Assembly: GCF_036881825.1 (NCBI RefSeq)
Contig: NZ_JBAJMW010000004.1
Coordinates: forward strand, 62,001 to 126,000
Direction: 5' to 3'
DNA from: Tersicoccus mangrovi
GTDB lineage: Bacteria; Actinomycetota; Actinomycetes; Actinomycetales; Micrococcaceae
DNA: 64,000 nt
Part shown: piece after piece, positions 8,472 through 15,399 of the stretch
Numbering within the stretch: position 1 is the first letter of the stretch
Layout of the letters: each line of letters begins with the position of its first letter
The notes under the pieces: generated by a model
Told to the model about the DNA's origin: nothing
Database searches by the model: none
Seen by the model: only the letters and a program-made list of their open reading frames with translations
Made by a program: the position numbers and the translations under genes

Positions 8472-9055
8472 TGCCGGACGTCGACGCGCAGCCACCGCAG
8501 GAACACGTGCACGAGGGGACCGACGACCGCCGCGAACACCACCGTGCCGATGCCCACGGTCCCGCCCAGCAGCCACCCGACGATCAGCACCGTGATCTCG
8601 AGGCCGCCACGCACCACCCACACCGGCAGCCCGGTGCGGCGCACGAGTCCCGTGAACAGGCCGTCCCGCGGCCCGGGTCCGAGCCCGGGACGCAGGTACA
8701 CCGCGGTCGCCAACGCGATCAGCACGACGCCGCCGACCAGCATGCCCGTGCGTTGCAGCCACTGACCGGTCGGGGCGACGACGCCGAGCGTCGCATCCGC
8801 GAAGAGGCCGACGAGCACAGCGTTGGCCAGGGTGCCCCAGCCGGGACGCACGCGCAGCGGGATCCAGCACACGAGTACGGCGACGCTGACCAGGATGACG
8901 GCGACGCCGAAGCTCAGGCCGACCCGGCGCGAGACGCCCTGCGCGAGCACATCCCACGGGCTCGCGCCCAGTTCGGAGCGGATCATCAGGCCGATCGCCA
9001 TCCCGTACAGCGCGAGACCGGCCAGCAACACGATCACCCGTCCCGTCGTCCTCAC
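8468..9055 (-). CDS. yczE: YczE/YyaS/YitT family integral membrane protein
   Basis: A 195-residue membrane protein with five or six hydrophobic helices (for example VIVLLAGLALYGMAIGLMI at the N-terminus). The family signature RSELGASPWDVLAQGVS follows the first helix. Start is GTG at 9055. YczE proteins are known partners of MocR-type YczR regulators, and a MocR gene lies 1.1 kb away at 10138. The transported or sensed compound is not known. A possible -10 (TAGGAC) sits 6 bases before the start but is a poor match. Confidence 0.8.
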   Translation of the reverse strand: MRTTGRVIVLLAGLALYGMAIGLMIRSELGASPWDVLAQGVSRRVGLSFGVAVILVSVAVLVCWIPLRVRPGWGTLANAVLVGLFADATLGVVAPTGQWLQRTGMLVGGVVLIALATAVYLRPGLGPGPRDGLFTGLVRRTGLPVWVVRGGLEITVLIVGWLLGGTVGIGTVVFAAVVGPLVHVFLRWLRVDVRH

Positions 9056-9140
9056 CTCGTCGTCCTATCACGACGTGGTGCGATGGACGGGGCACGACGC
9101 CAGTGACGGAAGAACGACGACGACGAGAAGAGGATCACCC

Positions 9141-9974
9141 GTGACGACGCTTCCGCCGGCCGGGGCTCTGGACGACGCGCCGCAGCTGGTCGACGGTCCC
9201 CTGGTTGACGACCAGGCGGAGGCCGCGACGGTGCTGCTCCTGCCGGGGACCGCCGGCAGCGCCGACGAGCTCGACGGGCTGGCCCGGCACCTGGCCCACC
9301 GCCACCGCGTGGTCCGCCTCGACCTGCCCGGCACCGGGCGGTCGCTCGCGTGGGGCGAGGCGCTGCCTCGGCTCGACGTCACCGGGACGGCTGCCGCGAT
9401 CGCCGACCGGCTGGACCGTGACGCGGTCGCGCCGCGGGTCGTCGTGGGGCACAGTGCGGGCGGCATCGTCGCCCTCGAGGTGGCGCGGCGGCTCGGATCC
9501 GTGCGCGGCGCCGTGCTGATCGACACGAACCTGCCCACCGATCCACGACAGGTCCGGGACAAACAGGACCGGGCCGCCGCGCTGGACCGGCTCCCGCCCG
9601 ACGAGCTGCGCGCGGCGTTCACCGCGTCGATGCGTCGCTCCTGGGGCCCGCGTGACATCGGTGGCACCGCCTGGGGGCAGGTCATGGCCGGCGTCGACGC
9701 CGCCCCGGAGCGGGTGATCCGCCAGTTCTGGCTCTCCGTGCTCCGGCTCGACTCGGTGCGGACGTGGCGCGAGCTGGCCGTGCCGACCGTGTACCTGCGC
9801 AGCGATCGCCCGGTGGACGCGGACGCCCTCGCGCGGCTGACCGACCGGGTGCGGTACGTCGATCTCGCGGAGAAGGCCGCCGGGCACTGGGTCCACCTGG
9901 TGGAACCGGACCTGGTCGGCGACCTCGTCGAGCGGGCCGTCGAGCATCTGCTCGATCCACCCACGACGCCCTGA
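9141..9974 (+). CDS. alpha/beta hydrolase
   Basis: A 277-residue hydrolase with the nucleophile elbow VVGHSAGGIVALEVARRLG and an oxyanion-side motif VLLLPGTAGSADE. A late histidine in the segment AAGHWVHLVEPDLV completes the likely triad. The GTG at 9141 has a purine-rich GAGAAGAGG about 7 bases upstream. Substrate is unknown. It lies between yczE and the MocR gene, divergent from the first and in the same direction as the second, and ends in a hairpin. Confidence 0.85.
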   Translation: MTTLPPAGALDDAPQLVDGPLVDDQAEAATVLLLPGTAGSADELDGLARHLAHRHRVVRLDLPGTGRSLAWGEALPRLDVTGTAAAIADRLDRDAVAPRVVVGHSAGGIVALEVARRLGSVRGAVLIDTNLPTDPRQVRDKQDRAAALDRLPPDELRAAFTASMRRSWGPRDIGGTAWGQVMAGVDAAPERVIRQFWLSVLRLDSVRTWRELAVPTVYLRSDRPVDADALARLTDRVRYVDLAEKAAGHWVHLVEPDLVGDLVERAVEHLLDPPTTP

Positions 9975-9998
9975 ACCGCCGGAGCCGAACTCGCTACT

Positions 9999-10022
9999 CC
10001 GAGCACGCACGCCTGTGCTCGG
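9999..10022 (+). terminator. hairpin after the alpha/beta hydrolase gene
   Basis: CCGAGCAC (9999-10006) and GTGCTCGG (10015-10022) form a perfect 8-bp stem with an 8-base loop, 25 bases after the stop. Confidence 0.5.
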
Positions 10023-10082
10023 GAACGGCGACACCCCGTGACGCCGTCGGCACGCCTGGCTCCCCGTCCGAGCACCGGCTCG

Positions 10083-10112
10083 TATGATTGGCATCGACCA
10101 ACCGGTCCAATC
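10083..10112 (+). promoter_or_regulatory. promoter and probable MocR operator
   Basis: A near-consensus -10 TATGAT (10083-10088) overlaps a 27-base site with GATTGG (10086-10091) and CCAATC (10107-10112) as inverted ends. Two CCAA-containing half sites, ACCAA and TCCAA, lie inside. MocR proteins often bind such mixed inverted/direct repeats at their own promoter. Confidence 0.5.
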
Positions 10113-10137
10113 GTCCGTCCGGCCCCCGAGGATCCCG

Positions 10138-11607
10138 ATGTCGCTCGTCTACTCCGCGCAGCGCCTCGCGCGTGAGCTCGGTCCGTGGCGGTCGACGGAC
10201 TCCGCCGGCACCGCCTACCGGGCGCTCGCGGACCGGATCCGGCTGCTGCTGCTGGACGGCCGGCTCCCGTCCGGTACCCGCCTGCCCGCCGAGCGGGAAC
10301 TCGCCTCGACCCTGAGCGTCAGCCGCACCACGGTCGCCGGCGCCTACGCCACCCTGCGCGCCGGTGGCTACCTGACCAGCGTGCGCGGCTCGGGCAGCGT
10401 CCTGTCACTGCAGTGCACGACGACGCCGACGCGCGCCGACACCGCCGCCGGACTCACCGAGGACGCCGGGCCCGCCCACGAGGCTCAGCGGTGGGACCTC
10501 ACGCAGTCCGCTCCCCCGGCCTACGCCGGCCTGGCCGCCGCGTACCGGCAGGCCCTGGAGGTGCTGCCCGGCTACATGCCCGAGGCCGGTCTAGACCTCG
10601 GTGGACTGCCCGCCCTCCGGGAGGCCGTGGCCCGGCACTTCGAGGAGCGCGGCGTCCCCACCGCGCCGGATCAGGTGATGATCACCCTGGGCGCCCAGCA
10701 CGGCCTGCGGCTCGTCGCCCAGCACATCCACCTGCCCGGCGGCCGGGTCCTGCTCGAACAGCCGACCTACCCCCACGCCATCGACACCTTCCGGTCGCTC
10801 AAGGCCCGGCTGATCGCCGCGCCCGTGGACGTCCACGGCACCGACGTCGAGGCCGTCGTCGGCCTGCTGCGCGCCCACCGGCCGCCCCTGGCCTACCTGA
10901 TGCCCGACTTCCAGAACCCGACCGGCAGCTCCCTGGACGACGAGGACCGCGCCCGCATCGCGCTCGCCGCGCGCAGCGCGGGAACCGTGGTGATCGCCGA
11001 CGAGACGACGGCGATGCTCGACCTCGACCGCGGGCCCCGGACGCCGCTGGCCGCGCACGGGGAGAACGTGGTCACGATCGGCTCGCTGTCCAAGACGGCG
11101 TGGGGCGGCGTGCGGGTGGGGTGGATCCGCGGGCGGCGGGACCTGCTCGAGAGCATCCGGTTGCAGCGGCGCAGCATCGACCTCGGCACGCCGATCCTCG
11201 AACAGCTCACCGCGACGGTCCTGCTCCACGACGAACGCACCATGGTGGACGCCCGGCTCACGCAGCTGCGCGCTCAGCGCGACGCGATGCTCACCGGGCT
11301 CGCCGCCCGGTTCCCGGGATGGACCCTTCCCCCGGCGCCCGGCGGCCTCTCCCTGTGGGTGGGCCTGGGCGACCTGTCGAGCTCGGCGCTGACCCTCGCC
11401 GCCCGCGCGGAGGGCATCACGCTGGTGCCCGGGCCCCGGTTCGGGCTCGACGGCGCCTTCGAGCGGTTCATCCGCGTGCCCGCCGTCGTGCCCGTGCCGG
11501 AGATCGAGCCGGTGCTCACGGCGCTCGCGGCGGCCGTCCGTCGGGTCGAGGAGGGCTCACCCGCACGGCGACGCTCCGCCGCGTCCGCGCTCGCACCCGT
11601 CGTCTGA
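10138..11607 (+). CDS. MocR-family (GntR/aminotransferase) transcriptional regulator, YczR-like
   Basis: A 489-residue protein with an N-terminal GntR winged helix (GTRLPAERELASTLSVSRTT, about 42-61) and a C-terminal fold-type I aminotransferase domain with the PLP lysine at about Lys319 (GSLSKTAWGG). MocR proteins sense PLP or related compounds. I chose the ATG at 10138, with GAGGA 6 bases upstream; the in-frame ATG at 10084 lies inside the -10. The nearby yczE gene suggests the YczR subgroup. No matching operator is obvious upstream of yczE, so the regulatory link is inferred from proximity. Confidence 0.85.
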   Translation: MSLVYSAQRLARELGPWRSTDSAGTAYRALADRIRLLLLDGRLPSGTRLPAERELASTLSVSRTTVAGAYATLRAGGYLTSVRGSGSVLSLQCTTTPTRADTAAGLTEDAGPAHEAQRWDLTQSAPPAYAGLAAAYRQALEVLPGYMPEAGLDLGGLPALREAVARHFEERGVPTAPDQVMITLGAQHGLRLVAQHIHLPGGRVLLEQPTYPHAIDTFRSLKARLIAAPVDVHGTDVEAVVGLLRAHRPPLAYLMPDFQNPTGSSLDDEDRARIALAARSAGTVVIADETTAMLDLDRGPRTPLAAHGENVVTIGSLSKTAWGGVRVGWIRGRRDLLESIRLQRRSIDLGTPILEQLTATVLLHDERTMVDARLTQLRAQRDAMLTGLAARFPGWTLPPAPGGLSLWVGLGDLSSSALTLAARAEGITLVPGPRFGLDGAFERFIRVPAVVPVPEIEPVLTALAAAVRRVEEGSPARRRSAASALAPVV

Positions 11608-11648
11608 AAGCTCGCTGGACACCACGCTGAGCGGGCACCGAACGAGCA

Positions 11649-11692
11649 CTGCATCGGCCCTGCATCGGCACTGCTTCGCCACTGGATCGGCA
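11649..11692 (+). repeat. four 11-bp tandem repeats
   Basis: Four units of consensus CTGCATCGGCA run back to back at 11649, 11660, 11671 and 11682, with 0-3 mismatches each. They lie in the 192-base gap between the MocR gene and the nfeD-like gene. No gene or terminator is visible in the rest of the gap. Confidence 0.75.
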
Positions 11693-11799
11693 CTGCGCTG
11701 AGGGCGGAACAGTGGCGGAGACGCTGGTCAGCAGCCACAATGGAGGTATCGACGATGCCGCCGGTTCGTCGATGACGCTGGACAGGTGAGGACGCACCG

Positions 11800-12267
11800 A
11801 TGCTCGCATGGATCGCTCAGAACACGTGGGTCGCGTGGCTGGCCCTGGTCCTCGTGCTGGCCTTGATCGAGATGATCACGCTCGACCTCTTCTTCATCAT
11901 GCTCTCCGGTGGAGCGCTCGCCGCCATGGCCGTCTCGCTCGCGACCGACAACCTGGTCGTCCAGATCCTCACCTTCTGCATCGTGGCCCTGCTGCTCGTC
12001 GTCATCGTGCGGCCCGTCGCCCTCTCCCACCTCAAGCAACCCGCCGTCGGGCAGCGCACGAACGTCGATTCCCTCATCGGTGAGGCCGCCGTCGTGCTCG
12101 AACCGGTCGGCGAGCACGCCGGACTGGTGAAGATCGGTGGCGAGACCTGGACCGCGCGCAGCGTGGACGGGACGGCCATCCCGGTCGGCAGCCCGGTGCG
12201 TGTGCGCCGGATCAGTGGGGCGACGGCCATCGTCGCCCATCCCGAGAACAGGAGTTCCTCCCGATGA
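11800..12267 (+). CDS. NfeD family membrane protein
   Basis: A 155-residue protein with hydrophobic segments in the first 75 residues (VAWLALVLVLALIEMITLDL, then LAAMAVSLA and ILTFCIVALLLVVIV) and a C-terminal OB-fold-like domain (LIGEAAVVLEPV, then VRVRRISGATAIV). NfeD proteins pair with SPFH/stomatin proteins in membrane microdomains. The pairing is seen here: the stop overlaps the next start by four bases (ATGA, 12264-12267). Confidence 0.9.
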   Translation: MLAWIAQNTWVAWLALVLVLALIEMITLDLFFIMLSGGALAAMAVSLATDNLVVQILTFCIVALLLVVIVRPVALSHLKQPAVGQRTNVDSLIGEAAVVLEPVGEHAGLVKIGGETWTARSVDGTAIPVGSPVRVRRISGATAIVAHPENRSSSR

Positions 12268-13259
12268 ACGACTCGATCGGCGGCGTCGTCGTCGCCGTCC
12301 TGCTGGTGGTCGTGCTGGTGTTCGTGATCACCGTCCTCGTGCGGTCGATCCGGATCATCCCGCAGGCCCGCGCGGGTGTGGTGGAGCGCCTCGGCAAGTA
12401 CCAGCGCACCCTGCAACCGGGCCTGAGCCTGCTGATCCCGTTCGTCGACCGCCTGCTGCCGATGATCGACCTGCGCGAGCAGGTCGTCTCCTTTCCGCCG
12501 CAGCCGGTGATCACCGAGGACAACCTCGTGGTCTCCATCGACACGGTCGTCTACTTCCAGGTCACCGACCCGCGGGCCGCCACCTACGAGATCGCCAACT
12601 ACATCCAGGCGGTCGAGCAGCTGACGACGACCACGCTGCGCAACGTCGTCGGCGGCCTGAACCTCGAGGAGGCCCTGACCTCGCGGGACCAGATCAACGG
12701 CCAGCTGCGCGGCGTCCTCGACGAAGCAACCGGGCGCTGGGGCATCCGCGTCTCCCGCGTCGAGCTGAAGGCCATCGAGCCGCCCCTGTCCATCCAGGAC
12801 TCGATGGAGAAGCAGATGCGCGCCGAGCGTGACCGCCGCGCCGCGATCCTCACGGCCGAGGGCACCAAGCAGTCGCAGATCCTCACCGCCGAGGGTCAGC
12901 GGCAGGCCGCGATCCTCCAGGCCGAGGGCGAGGCGAAGGCCGCGATCCTGCGGGCCGACGGCGAGTCCCAGGCCATCCAGAAGGTGTTCGACGCCATCCA
13001 CAAGGGCGACGCCGACCCGAAGCTGCTGGCCTACCAGTACCTGCAGACGCTCCCGAAGCTCGCCGAGGGCACGTCCAACAAGCTCTGGATCATCCCGTCC
13101 GAGGTCAGCGAGGCCCTCAAGGGCATCGGCGGAGCGATGGGCGGCGACGGGGCGTCCCTGTTCGGCGCGTCGCGGGCCACCTCGAGCAACGGTTCGTCCG
13201 GGCACACGGCGACGTCGGGATCGGTTCCGCCGGCCCCGTCAGCGCCGCCGCAGGCCTGA
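12264..13259 (+). CDS. SPFH/band 7 (stomatin-like) membrane protein
   Basis: A 331-residue protein with one N-terminal membrane helix (about 8-27) and a band-7 domain that begins IIPQARAGVVERLGKYQRTL. A coiled-coil region rich in Ala, Glu and Gln follows (AEGQRQAAILQAEGEAKAAI). The C-terminal 45 residues are Gly/Ser/Pro rich. SPFH proteins oligomerise into membrane scaffolds that affect fluidity and protease activity. It is cotranscribed with the nfeD-like gene. Confidence 0.92.
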   Translation: MNDSIGGVVVAVLLVVVLVFVITVLVRSIRIIPQARAGVVERLGKYQRTLQPGLSLLIPFVDRLLPMIDLREQVVSFPPQPVITEDNLVVSIDTVVYFQVTDPRAATYEIANYIQAVEQLTTTTLRNVVGGLNLEEALTSRDQINGQLRGVLDEATGRWGIRVSRVELKAIEPPLSIQDSMEKQMRAERDRRAAILTAEGTKQSQILTAEGQRQAAILQAEGEAKAAILRADGESQAIQKVFDAIHKGDADPKLLAYQYLQTLPKLAEGTSNKLWIIPSEVSEALKGIGGAMGGDGASLFGASRATSSNGSSGHTATSGSVPPAPSAPPQA

Positions 13260-13285
13260 GCCCGGTATACTGGACGGCTGGCCCC

Positions 13286-13313
13286 GGGAACACACGGCCG
13301 CTCCCGCGCGTTG
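13286..13313 (+). promoter_or_regulatory. SigR/SigH-type promoter upstream of rbpA
   Basis: GGGAAC (13286-13291), an 18-base spacer and GTT (13310-13312) match the consensus of disulfide-stress sigma factors (GGGAAY-N18/19-GTT). rbpA is a known SigR target in Streptomyces. A second possible -10, TATACT, lies at 13266-13271 without a visible -35. Confidence 0.6.
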
Positions 13314-13387
13314 ACATGCGTGGAGTGCGCCGGCACCGCCCACGGCGGGAGCACACGGGGCACACACGATGATTCGGAGGATGGAAC

Positions 13388-13735
13388 ATGAGTGACCGCA
13401 GCCTGCGCGGCATGCGTCTGGGTTCGCAGAGCATGGAGACCGAGGCCGGCGTCGAGCCGGCGCCGCGGCAGCGTGTCGAGTACCGGTGCCAGGACGGCGA
13501 GCGGGTGTTCGTGACCTTCGCCGCCGAGGCCGAGATCCCCCCGACGTGGATCTCCAAGACCGGCAAGGAGGCGCTCCTCGTCGACGGCGAGAAGCCGGTG
13601 CCGGGCAACGAGAAGCCCGTCCGCACGCACTGGGACATGCTGCTGGAGCGCCGCAGCGTCGAGGAGCTCGAGCAGATCCTCACCGACCGGCTCAACCTGC
13701 TGCGCGAGCGGCGCGGCGAGAAGACCTCCGCCTAG
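13388..13735 (+). CDS. rbpA: RNA polymerase-binding protein RbpA
   Basis: A 115-residue actinobacterial transcription factor that binds RNA polymerase and the principal sigma factor and stabilises the open complex. The flexible N-terminus (SDRSLRGMRLGSQSMETE) is followed by the core domain (VEYRCQDGERVFVTFAAEAE) and the basic linker plus sigma-interaction helix (LERRSVEELEQILTDRL). The ATG has GGAGG 6 bases upstream. A SigR-like promoter precedes it. It is convergent with ppm, an arrangement also seen in mycobacteria. Confidence 0.97.
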   Translation: MSDRSLRGMRLGSQSMETEAGVEPAPRQRVEYRCQDGERVFVTFAAEAEIPPTWISKTGKEALLVDGEKPVPGNEKPVRTHWDMLLERRSVEELEQILTDRLNLLRERRGEKTSA

Positions 13736-13759
13736 CCGCTTCGGCAGCCACGGACACAC

Positions 13760-13797
13760 CGAGAGGGCCGGGACCGACATCGGTCCGGGCCCTCTCG
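13760..13797. terminator. bidirectional terminator between rbpA and ppm
   Basis: Arms 13760-13776 and 13781-13797 (17 bases, one mismatch) close a 4-base loop between two convergent genes. Confidence 0.75.
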
Positions 13798-13830
13798 TTC
13801 GTCATGTCCCGCCCCGTGGGCGGGGAGGCG

Positions 13831-14574
13831 TCAGCGCTTGACGGACGTCGCGACGTTCTTCAGCACCCGCGCCCGGGCGGAGAGGCCCCACAGGGTCACC
13901 CGCTGCATCGCCTCGGCCACGATGGCGCCGCTCATCTTCGAATCGCCCGCGACGCGCTCGACGAACGTGATGGGCACCTCGACGACCCGCAGGCCGGCCA
14001 GGTGCGTGCGCCACAGCAGGTCCACCTGGAAGACGTAACCGGCGGACTGGACGGAGGCGTAGTCGATGCGGCGCAGGGTCGAGGCGCGGAACGCCTTGAA
14101 GCCGGCGGTCGCGTCGCGGTACGGCAGGCCCAGCATGGTACGGACGTAGAAGCTGCCGCCGCGGGAGATCACCTTGCGCTGCAGCGGCCAGTTGACGACG
14201 GAGCCGCCCGGCACCCAGCGGGAGCCCACGGCCAGGTCGGCGCCGTCCTCGACGGCGGCGAGCAGGCGCGGCAGGTCCTCGGGGCGGTGCGAGCCGTCGG
14301 CGTCCATCTCGACCAGGACGTCGTAGTTCCGCTCCAGACCCCAGGCGAAGCCGGCGCGGTACGCGGCGCCGAGACCCTCCTTGCCCTTGCGGTGCAGCAC
14401 GTGCACCTGGGCGTCCTCGGCGGCGTACCCGTCCGCCATCACGCCGGTGCCGTCCGGGCTGTTGTCGTCGACGATCAGGACGTCCGTTTCCGGGACCGAG
14501 GCGCGCAGCCGGGAGAGCGTCGTCGGCAGCGACAGCTTCTCGTCATAGGTCGGAATGATCGTCAGTACGCGCAC
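13831..14574 (-). CDS. ppm: polyprenol monophosphomannose synthase (GT2)
   Basis: A 247-residue cytoplasmic glycosyltransferase of family 2 that transfers mannose from GDP-mannose to polyprenyl phosphate. It shows the nucleotide-binding start (VLTIIPTYDE), the VDDNSPDGT motif and a DAD metal site at 91-93 (VEMDADGSH). The late segment RVAGDSKMSG is typical of dolichol-phosphate mannose synthases. GTG at 14574 is the chosen start because AGGA lies 6 bases upstream. Neighbouring lnt-like genes, common in other actinobacteria, are absent. The product is the donor for GT-C mannosyltransferases. Confidence 0.9.
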   Translation of the reverse strand: MRVLTIIPTYDEKLSLPTTLSRLRASVPETDVLIVDDNSPDGTGVMADGYAAEDAQVHVLHRKGKEGLGAAYRAGFAWGLERNYDVLVEMDADGSHRPEDLPRLLAAVEDGADLAVGSRWVPGGSVVNWPLQRKVISRGGSFYVRTMLGLPYRDATAGFKAFRASTLRRIDYASVQSAGYVFQVDLLWRTHLAGLRVVEVPITFVERVAGDSKMSGAIVAEAMQRVTLWGLSARARVLKNVATSVKR

Positions 14575-14886
14575 GGGCAGTCCTGCCTGCCCCGGCCGGC
14601 GGAACCGGGGCGTGTCGAGGAAGAGATGGAACCCACCGCGGATCGGGCGGGACCACTCAGGATATACGACATCGCACGGCCCCCGCGGCAGCGGACTCCG
14701 GCAGCGCCGACGACGGCGGGCAGGCCCCGGCGCCTTCGGTCCAGGCCCCCGCCGAGGTGGACTCGCGGACGACCTGTTTTCTGCTGACGCCGGGACCTGC
14801 CCGTTGGTGCCGGTGAACGGTTGACGGCGCGTCTCCACGCCCGCTTTCCGGCGATGGCCACCGCTGCGCGACGGCCCTGTGAATCG

Positions 14887-14914
14887 ATATTACGGGTTGG
14901 CATCGACGTGTCAA
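14887..14914 (-). promoter_or_regulatory. promoter-like element upstream of ppm
   Basis: On the minus strand a perfect TTGACA (14909-14914) and TAATAT (14887-14892) are spaced by 16 bases. A transcript from here would have a leader of roughly 300 bases before ppm. A weaker AT-rich -10-like element is near 14662. Confidence 0.45.
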
Positions 14915-15070
14915 TCGGCCTCTGACCTGCGATCCAGGTCGACGTCACTGGTCAGCCCCGGCGTGGCGCGGGCGTCCGGGGGTACCGCGGAATCGACATC
15001 CTCCGGGCTCGTGGCGTGTCGCTACGGTGTGTCGCGCTGTACGTCCTCCCATGACCCACCGGCGGTTCTC

Positions 15071-15141
15071 GCCACGTCTCACGGGCGGTCCGGGCCACGT
15101 CTGACGGGCCGGTCCGAGCCACGTCTGACGGGCGGTTCGGA
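15071..15141. repeat. three 23-24-bp tandem repeats
   Basis: Units begin at 15071, 15094 and 15118, each with GCCACGTCT, then ACGGGC and a GGTYCG end. The copies are contiguous and differ at a few positions. Confidence 0.75.
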
Positions 15142-15399
15142 CCACGACACCGACACGTCTCGGGCGCGGTCCTCGACGGCCGGTCGGAGCAGCCGTGAGA
15201 CGTCCCTCACGTCCTCGCCGGCGGGCCGGCTCGTCGTCGGCCGGCCCCACCGGGAGGCCGGTCCGTCCCGACTCCCTTCTGGTGCTGGACGATGCGCACC
15301 CGGTCCCGCGACACGCAGCGGCTGATGGGGATACAGCGCCCGGTCCCGGATGAGCACGGCGTGTCCTGGGACGGGCTGCGGCAGCAGTGCCGACGGTCC

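Larger units (their letters stand above)
14575..15399. other. noncoding region of 825 bases between ppm and the amidohydrolase-like gene
   Basis: No reading frame here has convincing codon use or a recognisable protein. It holds a CCCCGG/CCGGGG hairpin (14590-14610) just before the ppm ribosome binding site, the promoter-like element at 14887-14914, and a tandem repeat at 15071-15141. It may be a long leader, a small RNA locus or decayed coding DNA. Confidence 0.6.

Noticed and set aside
13311..13316. TTGACA as the -35 of a housekeeping rbpA promoter
   Set aside because: No -10 lies 16-19 bases downstream; the GGGAAC-N18-GTT pair explains the region better.
15071..15141. CRISPR array
   Set aside because: Repeats are contiguous with no unique spacers, and no cas gene is in the window.
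14879..15357. Small reading frames in the gap between ppm and the amidohydrolase-like gene
   Set aside because: They are repetitive, Ser/Arg/Pro rich, lack ribosome binding sites and resemble no protein.
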